35,564 nt of DNA from DATMNR01 sp963702765 (GTDB lineage Bacteria; Chloroflexota; Ktedonobacteria; Ktedonobacterales; Ktedonobacteraceae). Positions within the stretch are counted from its first letter, which is position 1, and each line of letters begins with the position of its first letter. The translations under genes and the position numbers were made by a program. Positions 15,241 to 24,192 of this stretch are shown here, in pieces. The notes under the pieces were generated by a model that had not been told where the DNA came from, made no database searches, and saw only the letters and a program-made list of their open reading frames with translations. The stretch covers positions 1 to 35,564 of the forward strand of contig CAVPEB010000070.1 in the NCBI GenBank assembly GCA_963702765.1. Reading direction: 5' to 3'.

Positions 15241-16725
15241 TTATTTTGTAATTGCCTCTTGAGGTAATGCAGGAGTATCTTTCTGTTCACTCTTTACCTC
15301 TTGAGATACTGCCTGATTCCCTTGCACATTCAGTTTTTCGCGATGTTTCTTTTCAATAGCAACGCGCCACTTGTCTCCCATTCTCATCCAGGGTCTTTCA
15401 ACGATGAGATAGGATAGAAACGCAAATGGGAAAATGACTACAATCGCCCAGTACCAATACATAGTGTAGGTTGCGAGTCGACTCAAGCCAGGAAACATGG
15501 GTACTATGCGACTCTGAAAAAGAACAATGAGAGGCAAGTGCCAGATGTAGAGGCTAAAAGAAATCAGACCTACCCAGCGCAGCATGGGCCACTCAAAGAG
15601 GGCCTTCAAGGCGGAGTCGCCATAGAGGAGCGCAGCAATGCATGCTCCAAAGCCAATTGCGAGGAGCATCTCACTCAGCCAGTTAAAAACATCCATCATA
15701 CCTGTTGGGATAAAAGGCCAGCTCCATGCATAACCACTCTTAAAATGCCACATAGCGCTGAAAACCAGTATCAGTATACCGCCAGTCCACAACCAGGGAC
15801 TGAGGCGTTTCCATAACTGCACTACGTTCTTGTCAGTCGAGGGATGTTGCGAGTACATGTAGCAAAGACTGATAAACATACCGACCGCGAAGTCTTCGGT
15901 ATATTTACCCGTTATGCCAAAGAGGAAAAAATTGATGACATTAAGCACAGAGCGTGGAACAAGAAACGTCCGTGTAGGATACGCCAAAAAATAGAGTCCC
16001 CAGAAGCGTATAAACAGGCCCCAGATAATGATTCCCAGAAGACAAGCCGAGACTGCTGCTAATCTCTTTTTGACAGGTACCCGACTTACTATAAAAGCGA
16101 TACCCAGTGCAATAAACGGCAAGAGCATATAAAACTGCCACTCGGTTGCTAGCGTCCAGTAAGGACCATTGATTTGACGGAACGTTGCTCGTGACGAGTC
16201 CATAAAGAAGGTCAAGAAGAGTAGCAGGTTTTTGAAGTTGGCGCGATGCAAATATTGCGGATATTGAAAGAGAATGATGAGGAAAAGAGATACATAATAG
16301 GCGGGCAAAATGCGCAACACGCGACGCATATAGAAGACCCGTAGCAGAGGCCAGTCTGTTTTAAAGAGGAGCGCTTTCGCAAAAGGCATGAAGAGCAGAA
16401 AGCCAGACAACACGAAGAAAAGCGTTACACCCGTTCCACCTGCTGTAGAGATAGATGAAGCGAGCGGATTTGATTTTGGATCCCAGAGATTATCGCCGGT
16501 TACCCGATTGATATGGAAAATAATGACCATTAAAACAGCTACACCGCGTACTCCGTCAAGTACTACGATGCTGTTTTTCTTCCCGTTATGCTCCCTGCCA
16601 TCTAATCGGCTTGCAATCCAGTTATTCGCGTTGTGAAATTTGCTTAATAACCAGATCAAAGATGATTGTACATATGTTATAAGGCTATTCATCGGCAAAA
16701 ATTTCTTATTGAATGAAGTTGTCAC
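15241..16725 (-). CDS. Acyltransferase 3 (OafA-type) membrane protein
   Basis: A 494-aa polytopic membrane protein of the acyltransferase 3 family, which transfers acyl groups to cell-surface glycans or lipids. The hallmark segment LDGVRGVAVLMVIIFHINRV (His in the first helix) and GGTGVTLFFVLSGFLL lie after a ~50-residue cytoplasmic N-terminus. MRRVLRILPAYYVSL follows, then about ten helices, and a charged tail of ~45 residues after IVERPWMRM. The GTG start has a weak SD; an internal ATG at 16692 has none. The acceptor is not predictable; there are no neighbouring polysaccharide genes. Confidence 0.88.
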   Translation of the reverse strand: MTTSFNKKFLPMNSLITYVQSSLIWLLSKFHNANNWIASRLDGREHNGKKNSIVVLDGVRGVAVLMVIIFHINRVTGDNLWDPKSNPLASSISTAGGTGVTLFFVLSGFLLFMPFAKALLFKTDWPLLRVFYMRRVLRILPAYYVSLFLIILFQYPQYLHRANFKNLLLFLTFFMDSSRATFRQINGPYWTLATEWQFYMLLPFIALGIAFIVSRVPVKKRLAAVSACLLGIIIWGLFIRFWGLYFLAYPTRTFLVPRSVLNVINFFLFGITGKYTEDFAVGMFISLCYMYSQHPSTDKNVVQLWKRLSPWLWTGGILILVFSAMWHFKSGYAWSWPFIPTGMMDVFNWLSEMLLAIGFGACIAALLYGDSALKALFEWPMLRWVGLISFSLYIWHLPLIVLFQSRIVPMFPGLSRLATYTMYWYWAIVVIFPFAFLSYLIVERPWMRMGDKWRVAIEKKHREKLNVQGNQAVSQEVKSEQKDTPALPQEAITK

Positions 16726-16924
16726 GATTACACTCTTAAGATACTAACGAGCGAAGTCAGTAAAAAGACCTACTTTCGTACTTTTTGGAGCGATTTTGTC
16801 ATAGTGCGAGATGATTTTACCACAAACCGTATATATCTATGAGCCCTTTTATGCAACGATACTCAAATGAGTTGAAATATGCTACACTAGCGAAACGAAA
16901 ATCGAGTTAGAAAGAAGCAGCACA

Positions 16925-17562
16925 ATGGCGGAGCCAATGAGAGAAGATGAAACGCTACTCATCAATCTCAGCCAAAAGGGGATGTGAACGCATTTAATCA
17001 GTTGGTGCTGAAGTACCAGCAAACGACCTATAATGTGGTGCTACGCATGCTTGGTGATCGTGATACTGCTGCTGATGTGACACAGGATACCTTTATTGCC
17101 GCCTTTCGAGCCATTCAATCATTTCGTGGAGGCTCCTCATTTCGCGCCTGGTTGCTTCGCATAGCTTCGAACCAGGCATGTGATTACTGGCGACGCACGA
17201 ACCGCCATCCACAGGATTCGCTCGACACCATCATGGATGAAGACGAGCCCCACGACTCTAGCATCTTCAATGCCCTGATTGCAACAGATCAGGCAGCAAA
17301 TCCAGAGGAATTTTTGCTGAATCAGGAATTACAAGAACTGATTCAGAAAGGCTTACAGGAATTACCACTTGATCAACGCGTTGCGGTTATTTTGTGCGAT
17401 GTGCAGGGGCTTTCTTATGAGGAAATTGCTACCAGCACGCAGACAGGTTTAGGAACCGTACGATCGAGAATCGCTCGCGGGCGCAAGCGACTTCGTGACT
17501 ACCTGTACCATCACCGGGAACTTTTGCCGGGTAATTATCGTCTATTAACTGATAGAGAGTAA
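16925..17562 (+). CDS. ECF-type RNA polymerase sigma factor (frame disrupted)
   Basis: An ECF sigma factor of ~212 aa after one base is restored. The ATG at 16925 reads LLINLSQKG and then hits a stop at once. Adding one G to the GGGG run near 16978-16981 continues it as GDVNAFNQLVLKYQQ, the usual start of region 2. Region 2 (GDRDTAADVTQDTFIAAFRA, FRAWLLRIASNQACDYWRR) and region 4 (LPLDQRVAVILCDVQGLSYEEIA, GTVRSRIARGRKRLRDYL) are complete. It is followed after 19 nt by its likely anti-sigma factor. A GTG start at 16984 would remove part of region 2.1 and is less likely. Confidence 0.88.
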
Positions 17563-17581
17563 CTTATAACGGAGTTTTTTC

Positions 17582-18313
17582 GTGGCACAAACACAGAATG
17601 AGCATCTAACAACCGAGCAAATTTCGGCATCTTTCGATAAGCAGCTTTCTCCACAGGAGCAGGCTGTTTTTGATGCTCATATATCCAGTTGCCAGCAGTG
17701 CCAAAATAAATTGGCTGATCTACGGCTGACGGCTACCTTGTTACACTCATTGCCAGTAGAGGAAGTGCCCCGCTCATTCGTCTTGCCTCACAATGTTTCA
17801 ATTCTTCCAGAACGGACAATTCGACAAGATGCACCAGTTACAGCGCTTCCACAAAGGCAACGTCCACAGAGGTCCGTGCTGCGTCGTTCGATCAGGATCG
17901 TAAGCACCCTTGCCGCAGTGCTTGCTTTGTGCTTCATCATTTCCGGCATGCTGCCACTTCTATACAGTGGTGCAGGCAATTCTGCCTCAAGTACTTCTTC
18001 CGGCAGTACATTTGCTCCCGTTCATCCTGGAGTCACTACTCCAGGTGTTCACCAACCCAGCAATGCCTTTCCTGCAGAGGGATCAGCGACAACAAATTCA
18101 CCCACGGAGACAGCCCATTCGCTCTCTCCGAACGGCACAGCCACGGCACCTTCGAGTTCCGATCATTCAACAAATCAAAGCCAAAGCCCTGCTATTCCAC
18201 CCATCATCGACTTCAGTCAACCTTTAGTACGACTTGGCGCCGGTGTTTTAGTGTTAGCCGTAAGTATTATTGTATTGATTGTCACCAGGCGCAGGCGTGT
18301 TGCATTACGTTGA
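17582..18313 (+). CDS. Zinc-finger transmembrane anti-sigma factor
   Basis: A 243-aa protein. The N-terminal ZAS-type domain has HISSCQQCQ (His-x3-Cys-x2-Cys) at about residues 33-41, which clamps ECF sigma factors. A membrane helix at ~103-124 (VLALCFIISGMLPLL) follows. A Ser/Thr/Pro-rich outer linker (~125-205) and a second helix before the basic C-terminus RRRRVALR make a two-pass topology that is not the simplest ZAS form. The GTG start has GGAG 7 nt upstream. It lies 19 nt behind the sigma gene, so the two are co-transcribed. The trigger that releases the sigma factor is unknown. Confidence 0.85.
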   Translation: MAQTQNEHLTTEQISASFDKQLSPQEQAVFDAHISSCQQCQNKLADLRLTATLLHSLPVEEVPRSFVLPHNVSILPERTIRQDAPVTALPQRQRPQRSVLRRSIRIVSTLAAVLALCFIISGMLPLLYSGAGNSASSTSSGSTFAPVHPGVTTPGVHQPSNAFPAEGSATTNSPTETAHSLSPNGTATAPSSSDHSTNQSQSPAIPPIIDFSQPLVRLGAGVLVLAVSIIVLIVTRRRRVALR

Positions 18314-18322
18314 TCACAAGGC

Positions 18323-19534
18323 TTATGCCAGTTCCCAGCATTCTCTGGCAATGGCCCAATCTTCCTGTGTGTGAATGATTAGTGTGGGGATTGCTGAATC
18401 AGCTGCACTGATCAGTTGATCTGGAGGGGATTGAATATTTTTCTGCTCATCAAGCTTTAGACCGAGAAAAGCAAATGACTCACATACTGCTGAACGCACT
18501 TCGGCAGCATTTTCACCTATACCACCAGAAAAAACAAGAGCGTCCAAACCGCCGAGCGTCGCAAGCATAGCGCCAATGTAGTAGCGCAGGCGATGTACAA
18601 ACATATCAAAGGCCAGTTTTGCGCGAGGTTTGTCTTCTTTGATGTCGCGCAAGATCTGTCGCATATCACCTGTACCTGAAATACCCTTAAGTCCAGAGGC
18701 TTTATTGAGCGTTTCATCTAACTGCTCTACCGTTACCTTCTTTTGTTGCAGCAAGTAGAGCATGATACCAGGATCGATTGAGCCTGAGCGACTGCCCATC
18801 ATCAGCCCTTCGAGGGGTGTAAACCCCATGGTTGTTTCGATGCTGAGGCCATGATGAATAGCCGCTAGTGAGCAGCCATTGCCCAGATGGCAGGTGATAA
18901 GCCGCAGGGATTCGAGGTCCTTGCCGAGAATCTGAGCAGCGCGCCTTGAGCAATACTGATGACTGATACCATGAAATCCATAGCGAAAAATCTGCTGTTC
19001 ATACCAGTCATAAGGGCCAGGATACACCATTGCTGCTAATGGCATGTGGCGGTGAAAAGCTGTGTCGAATACTGCTACCTGTGGAATGTTGGGAAAGATG
19101 CGTTCAACAACTTCAATACCTTCAAGATTCGCGGGATTATGTAGAGGCGCCAGAATGGCCATACGTGAAATTGCCATCTTCACTTCGGGAGTAACCAGAA
19201 TGCTCTTCTCAAACTCAGTTCCGCCATGAACTACACGATGCCCAACAATATCAACGTCAGAAGCTTGAGATAGGACCCGAGTTTTACCACTCCAAAGGGT
19301 CTTGAGAATATATTCAATCACATCTGAACGCACATCCGTTTCGAGGTTATCTTCGAACGTAACGCCACTCGCATTACTGATCTTCACCTCCGTGGTTCCA
19401 TGATGATGCGTCCAATCCGCATAGGCCTGCCAGAGCGGCACGGGCGCACATTCAGGCAAGTCGGCATTTTCATCTATTTCGTACAAACAGCTCTTCTGGC
19501 TGCTTGAACCTGCGTTTAGCACTAATATTTTCAC
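18323..19534 (-). CDS. ackA: Acetate kinase
   Basis: A 403-aa cytoplasmic enzyme that interconverts acetyl phosphate + ADP and acetate + ATP. Family motifs are all present: VLNAGSSSQKS at the N-terminus, RVVHGGTEF, FDTAFHRHMP, GFHGISHQY, CHLGNGCSL, MGSRSGSIDPG and FSGGIGENAAEVR. The GTG at 19534 is taken as the start because TAAGGAG lies 6 nt before it and the product then begins directly with the first strand; upstream in-frame codons to 19573 add an unlikely Cys-rich leader. Phosphotransacetylase is not in the window. It is convergent with the anti-sigma gene (9-nt gap). Confidence 0.95.
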   Translation of the reverse strand: MKILVLNAGSSSQKSCLYEIDENADLPECAPVPLWQAYADWTHHHGTTEVKISNASGVTFEDNLETDVRSDVIEYILKTLWSGKTRVLSQASDVDIVGHRVVHGGTEFEKSILVTPEVKMAISRMAILAPLHNPANLEGIEVVERIFPNIPQVAVFDTAFHRHMPLAAMVYPGPYDWYEQQIFRYGFHGISHQYCSRRAAQILGKDLESLRLITCHLGNGCSLAAIHHGLSIETTMGFTPLEGLMMGSRSGSIDPGIMLYLLQQKKVTVEQLDETLNKASGLKGISGTGDMRQILRDIKEDKPRAKLAFDMFVHRLRYYIGAMLATLGGLDALVFSGGIGENAAEVRSAVCESFAFLGLKLDEQKNIQSPPDQLISAADSAIPTLIIHTQEDWAIARECWELA

Positions 19535-19648
19535 TGCATGCTCCTTACAGCATACTCTGGCATGAACAATCAACTACACTAAAAATTATACATGGCTGAA
19601 ACACGTTGAAGTAGTACGAGCGCACACTCAGTGGGATAGGTAGCAATG

Positions 19649-20314
19649 CTAAATACTCATTCCTATTGAGGTGAGACCTTGTTGCATCGTTCGAGGAGTA
19701 AGTGGTTGTACGAAGACTGAGCGTACAATGCCGCTACTATCAATAAAGTAGGTAGTTGGAATGGCTGTGACTGCATACGTAGCATTAACGCTACCCCCTT
19801 TATCGAAAAGGAGAGGGTAGGTAACATGACTATTAGTGCCAAAAGTAGCTATATCATCTTTCGGATCGGCTTGGTTGATACCCAACAACGCAAAGTGATA
19901 CTTCGCTGCATATTGCGAGTAAAATCGTTCCAGGTAGGGAACTTCTTGTAGACAGGGAGCGCAAGACTCGGACCAGAAATTGAGTATGACAGGGTGGCCA
20001 TGCAATGCTTTCAGATTTACCATAGCGCCCAAGTTACTACCACCATAAATTTGCAGCGTAAAATCGGGAGCTTCAGTGCCAATGGCTACACCAGCAACGG
20101 GTTGTTGAGCAGACGAAGGGAGCAAGACGAGCCAGCCAAAGATACCTGCGAATAGCGCAATGACCCCAAGCACACCAAAAGTAATGATCCTGCGCCGATT
20201 ACGAGGTCTGCGAGGCAAACGCGCATAATTATCAGCCAACTCCTCCTTCAATTCCTTGCGCTGTATCCTCGCCAGATCTTGTTCTTGCTTCTCGTCTCCG
20301 AGTTTTTGGGTCAT
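19649..20314 (-). CDS. Membrane-anchored TlpA-like thioredoxin
   Basis: A 221-aa protein. A charged cytoplasmic N-terminus (~45 residues) and one membrane helix (~48-68, FGVLGVIALFAGIFGWLVLL) are followed by an outer thioredoxin fold. IGTEAPDFTLQIYGG opens the AhpC/TSA-like domain, the redox site is WSESCAPCLQE (CxxC), and AIPTTYFID has the cis-Pro. It likely reduces disulfides or supports cytochrome c or other exported-protein maturation. The frame extends to 20356, but ATG 20314 has GAAGGAG about 9 nt upstream. No cytochrome biogenesis genes are adjacent. Confidence 0.9.
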   Translation of the reverse strand: MTQKLGDEKQEQDLARIQRKELKEELADNYARLPRRPRNRRRIITFGVLGVIALFAGIFGWLVLLPSSAQQPVAGVAIGTEAPDFTLQIYGGSNLGAMVNLKALHGHPVILNFWSESCAPCLQEVPYLERFYSQYAAKYHFALLGINQADPKDDIATFGTNSHVTYPLLFDKGGSVNATYAVTAIPTTYFIDSSGIVRSVFVQPLTPRTMQQGLTSIGMSI

Positions 20315-20455
20315 GTTGTCCAACTCCTTCAGAATATAGTATAAGCCTGATGGCAAGGTGAGAACAAGAGTTTTTCCTCGCTTTAGCGCACTCTAAGAAT
20401 CTCAAAATCACAAACATTTTCTATACATTTATACAGATTTTCATATATTTAAGGC

Positions 20456-20484
20456 TTGACGGAAAGACCAATCTAGAGTATTCT
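20456..20484 (+). promoter_or_regulatory. Promoter of the membrane protein at 20543
   Basis: TTGACG (20456-20461), a 17-bp spacer and TATTCT (20479-20484), about 58 nt before the ATG. Confidence 0.65.
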
Positions 20485-20542
20485 CTTAACGGCCATTGTG
20501 TTGTTTCACAACCTGAATACTATACAAAGGTGGAATCAAGCC

Positions 20543-21304
20543 ATGACAAATAACTCTATTTTATTGCTCTTCGCCGTTGTCAATGTCGTAGTTACCGGCC
20601 TCTTTGCGGGAGCAGTCCTGCGTCAGTACGCTCGACGAAAACGTCCCTCTCAACTCTACTGGTCAATTGCACTGATTATGGCATTTCTGGCCACGCTTGC
20701 ATACGTGCTTATGGTCATTATAGGACCAACAAGTAGTATAGGCATTGCGCTTTTCCGCATCTATTACATTTTTGGCGCCGCTCTTGTGCCCGCTTGGCTA
20801 GGCCTTGGGAGTATCGCGCTAGTTGCCAGTCCACGTATTACGCGCATTTGCCTGATTGTTCTGTGTGCGCTAAGCTTATTGGCAATAGTACTTATCTCTA
20901 CAGCCACAATCAATCTGTCCAAACTCAGCCAGATTGCAGGTACTCCAGGTACGGGCATCCTTGAACCAGGTGCATGGCTGGTTACGATTATTATCCTGAA
21001 TACGCTGGGAGTGCTGGCAGTGGTCGGTGTTGCACTCTATTCGGGTTGGAAGCTGATTCGCCGACAGTCAAGTGTGGCAGGTATTCAGACAATCAACCTT
21101 TTGTGGGCTAATGTACTGATTCTCGCAGGTGATCTGCTGAATGCTGCCGCCGGAAGCCTCGCTCGCTTCTTTGGATTACAAAGCAGTTTCTGGATTATCC
21201 AGGCCTTCGGTTGGACAGTATTCTTCGCAGGTGTGCTCATTGCAAGCCACCGTCCAGCCACAGCCAGCCAGGCAAATCCAGAAAAAGCTAAAATGCCTGT
21301 GTAG
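20543..21304 (+). CDS. Predicted seven-helix membrane protein, unknown function
   Basis: A 253-aa protein with about seven hydrophobic segments spread over its whole length, an N-out-like start (NNSILLLFAVVNVVVTGLFAG) and basic loops such as RQYARRKRPSQ. The layout recalls the 7TM sensor modules found in front of bacterial kinases, but no output domain follows. The ATG at 20543 has AAAGGTGG about 9 nt upstream; an upstream GTG at 20498 is unlikely. It is divergent from the TlpA-like gene and followed by the TPR gene after ~108 nt. No residue pattern points to a transported substrate. Confidence 0.75.
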   Translation: MTNNSILLLFAVVNVVVTGLFAGAVLRQYARRKRPSQLYWSIALIMAFLATLAYVLMVIIGPTSSIGIALFRIYYIFGAALVPAWLGLGSIALVASPRITRICLIVLCALSLLAIVLISTATINLSKLSQIAGTPGTGILEPGAWLVTIIILNTLGVLAVVGVALYSGWKLIRRQSSVAGIQTINLLWANVLILAGDLLNAAAGSLARFFGLQSSFWIIQAFGWTVFFAGVLIASHRPATASQANPEKAKMPV

Positions 21305-21412
21305 TAGCCAGCGCCTTATTCAAAAGTAGACTTCCTACTCTGGCCGCCTATTGCCACCACAAGACATTAATGCGATAATAGCCCACAGGATTTAGAGCAG
21401 GAGGTCAACTTT

Positions 21413-22471
21413 TTGGATAAGAAGGTAGAGCCGAAGCGAGGCTTACATTCTGTGGATGGAAGAGCAGCATCAAATACAGCGGAAGAACTTGAGAAATTAC
21501 GGCGTCACGCTCACAAACACTTGCAAGCCAAAGAATGGCAAGAGGCATTAACTGCATTCAACGAACTTCTGCTAAATGATGAAGAGGATGTGGATGCTCT
21601 TCTTGGGTTGGCCCTGGCTCTTGATAGACTCGGTAACTACCAAAAGATGTATGACATCGCTCGATCCGCTGCGGATATTGACCCGAGTTCAGCTCTGGCT
21701 TTGGCCTGCCAGGCACGGGCATTGCAGAAACTAGAGCGCATCTCCGAAGCTACCATTGCTAATGATCAGGCCTTACTTCTCGACACCAATCTGGCCCTGG
21801 CCTGGTTTAATCGTTGTGGGCAACAACTGTTGCAAAATCATCCAGAAGAAGCTTTACGCTATGCTGAGCGCGCAATTGAACTCGACCCGGATGATGCTCG
21901 CACCATGTGCAATAAAGCGCTAGCTCTGCTGCGCATGAACCATTTGTATGCAGCGCTAGATGCAGTTAACCAAAGTCTGGATCTCGACCCGGACTTTCTT
22001 CTGTCCTTGCAAACAAAAGGTGAAATCTTACGCAGGTATGCGCGCTTTGAAGAAGTCATCGTACTCATGGAACGTGCGCTAGAAATCGCGCCAGACGATG
22101 TTACCGCTCTTAATCTAATGGCAAGCGCTTTACGCACAACAGGGCAATTTGATCGCTTGCTTGAGATAACGCAACACCTGATGCCTCTCGCCCCTGAAAG
22201 TCCACTTACCTGGGACCTGCATATATCAGCTTTAAGAGGCACATCACACTTCGAAGAGGCGAATGAGGTTGTTGAACAAGTCCTGGAATTCGAACCAACC
22301 AACGTGCGCTACTGGACGATCAAGGCTGATAACCTCTACAGATTACAGCGATATCGCGAAGCGGTTAGCGTTGCCGAACAGGCTTTGAAGATCGATGATG
22401 AGTACCCGCCCGCCCGCAGGATACATGAGAAGGCGATGCGTATGATGTACCAGAAGAAGCGGAAGAGATGA
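21413..22471 (+). CDS. TPR-repeat protein
   Basis: A 352-aa soluble protein made almost entirely of tetratricopeptide repeats. Roughly eight to nine 34-residue units start near residue 27, with typical A(8)-G/A-Y/F(11)-A(20)-P(32) patterns such as ALRYAERAIELDPDDA, AVNQSLDLDPDF and LMERALEIAPDD. Such repeats form a superhelical scaffold for protein binding. The TTG start has a strong GGAGGT 7 nt upstream. There is no signal peptide or catalytic domain, so partners are unknown. It is convergent with the HD-domain gene, which ends 21 nt away. Confidence 0.9.
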   Translation: MDKKVEPKRGLHSVDGRAASNTAEELEKLRRHAHKHLQAKEWQEALTAFNELLLNDEEDVDALLGLALALDRLGNYQKMYDIARSAADIDPSSALALACQARALQKLERISEATIANDQALLLDTNLALAWFNRCGQQLLQNHPEEALRYAERAIELDPDDARTMCNKALALLRMNHLYAALDAVNQSLDLDPDFLLSLQTKGEILRRYARFEEVIVLMERALEIAPDDVTALNLMASALRTTGQFDRLLEITQHLMPLAPESPLTWDLHISALRGTSHFEEANEVVEQVLEFEPTNVRYWTIKADNLYRLQRYREAVSVAEQALKIDDEYPPARRIHEKAMRMMYQKKRKR

Positions 22472-22492
22472 AGCAAGCTATCTAATCGAGCG

Positions 22493-23956
22493 TTATTCCA
22501 TCATCACCAGGCGCTCCAAAGCAGGCAAAAGTACATCATCCTTGCGAGCTTTTACATTTTCGCGAATTCGATCAGGCACTACAACACGAATGCGGCGTTG
22601 GTGTTGTTCATAGCGTGCTAAATCATCTGGTTGTAAACCAGTGGCCTCAACCCAGGTTACCAGTGAATTCATACCAACAGGTGGATTGCTAAAGGTTACC
22701 CACACATCCATTTCCCACTTTTCAGGGCGCGGAATATCGAAGAGTACCTCGTAATCGGCAATTTCTATCTCTAAAGCGCTAGCCAGTTCAGCGGCAAGCA
22801 ATTGTTCGATATGGCGCCGCCGTTGAGTATCCCAGAAGAGCGCCTCAAGACGACTATAGATGCGGCCAGCCAGGCGGCTAATTTCTATGGCTACTTTATA
22901 GGGACGGCGCTGTTCTAAATCGTCTGCCAACTTGCGGGAGCTGATTGGCATCTGCGTTTCCTTCAGTAGAGAAAGCAGGGAAGCATCATCTAAACCCACC
23001 AGTTGTTCGACTTGCAGCGCTCCACATAACATAGCCTCGTGGACGGCTCGCATTAGCATTACCTGCAACGCGCGTGCTGTGTGATGCCAGTAAATGTTAT
23101 CGAACATCTCCTGTCGAGCATGAAGAAGCGAGTGTAGTGGGCTGATGCCTTTATGTGTCACAACGATACGTCGCTGATTATGAACGTTGGGATGAATCCG
23201 CAGTGACAACTGTAGGCGCGCGACATCGACACCCCCATAAGGTACATTACAGGCGCGTGCATCTCGCGGAAGGTAATCCAACTTATCAACATCCAGCGCA
23301 CCACTCAATAAACTATTCAGCAACTGATCATCGGCAGGCAAGGCTCTTGCCTTAGGAGGATCTATAAAATCGGCTACGCGCTCAGGTGAGAGGTGATAAT
23401 CTCTCTCGAGAATCGTGGCAATTTCACTCTTTTCAATGATTGAGCGCCCCACTTTTTCGTGTGCAATAATAGGATAGCCCAGTTCCTCGATTGTATGTGA
23501 GAACGGATAATGTCCTATATCGTGGAGCAGAGCGGCAACGACAAGCGTTTGAACACTGCTCACGGATACGCCAAAAAGGCCTCCATCATCTCCTCGTTGA
23601 AGCAAAGCGCGCAATGCACGAACAGCCAGATAATAGCATCCAAGGCTATGCTCATAGCGGGTATGTGTTGCACCAGGCCAGATTCGGTACACAAAACCAA
23701 GTTGCTTGATTTTTTGTAAGCGTAGAAAAGGAGCTGTGCCGATTATTTTCTCCTCACGAGGCCCGAGGGGAATAAGATCATAGAGACTATCGCGCACGGT
23801 ACTGGTCGGTTGATCATCGGGTAGCAATGCCAGACCGTCTATATCCCTCCATTGGAGCGTCATCTCACGCCGCACTAGATCTTCGCTTTTGAAATTACTA
23901 GAACTAGATTGTTGTTTTATGAGTTCATGCCTGGAACGATTTTCTTGCATATTCAT
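22493..23956 (-). CDS. HD-domain phosphohydrolase (COG1078, YwfO/SAMHD1-like)
   Basis: A 487-aa metal-dependent HD hydrolase related to dGTPases and SAMHD1. Metal ligands are visible in TRYEHSLGCYYLA (His), ALLHDIGHYPFSHTIEEL (His-Asp) and SGALDVDKLDYLPRDA (Asp), in the order and context typical of COG1078. RLQKIKQLGFVYRIWPGATH before the first His is also characteristic. Bacillus YwfO is reported to act on dNTPs; the substrate here is an inference. The C-terminal ~150 residues are family-like but without a recognised active site. The N-terminal ~30 residues are polar and may be dispensable. Confidence 0.88.
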   Translation of the reverse strand: MNMQENRSRHELIKQQSSSSNFKSEDLVRREMTLQWRDIDGLALLPDDQPTSTVRDSLYDLIPLGPREEKIIGTAPFLRLQKIKQLGFVYRIWPGATHTRYEHSLGCYYLAVRALRALLQRGDDGGLFGVSVSSVQTLVVAALLHDIGHYPFSHTIEELGYPIIAHEKVGRSIIEKSEIATILERDYHLSPERVADFIDPPKARALPADDQLLNSLLSGALDVDKLDYLPRDARACNVPYGGVDVARLQLSLRIHPNVHNQRRIVVTHKGISPLHSLLHARQEMFDNIYWHHTARALQVMLMRAVHEAMLCGALQVEQLVGLDDASLLSLLKETQMPISSRKLADDLEQRRPYKVAIEISRLAGRIYSRLEALFWDTQRRRHIEQLLAAELASALEIEIADYEVLFDIPRPEKWEMDVWVTFSNPPVGMNSLVTWVEATGLQPDDLARYEQHQRRIRVVVPDRIRENVKARKDDVLLPALERLVMME

Positions 23957-24001
23957 GTAGAAATTGTAGCAGAAGCCTGAGAAGAATGTCTAGCTCATTG
24001 A

Positions 24002-24020
24002 GTTGAGAGTGATTCTCAAC
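24002..24020. promoter_or_regulatory. Fur-like inverted repeat
   Basis: GTTGAGAGTGATTCTCAAC has 7-bp perfect outer arms and resembles the 7-1-7 layout of Fur-family boxes. It lies 46 bp upstream of the HD-domain gene and ~170 bp upstream of the secreted-protein gene. A plain intergenic hairpin is equally possible. The rest of 23957-24192 is A/T-rich with nothing else I recognise. Confidence 0.25.
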
Positions 24021-24192
24021 AATATCTAACGTTGTACTTATCAGGAAAACAGTAATTTGCTAAGTGTGCTTTAAGGCTATTTTTATTGATATTTTGAAAC
24101 TTCTCTATTTAATCTATATGTATCATTGAGGATGGTTTTTTTCGTCAATCGTATGTTTGGAACTCTAGTACAATGGAGTTTAAAGACTTGTT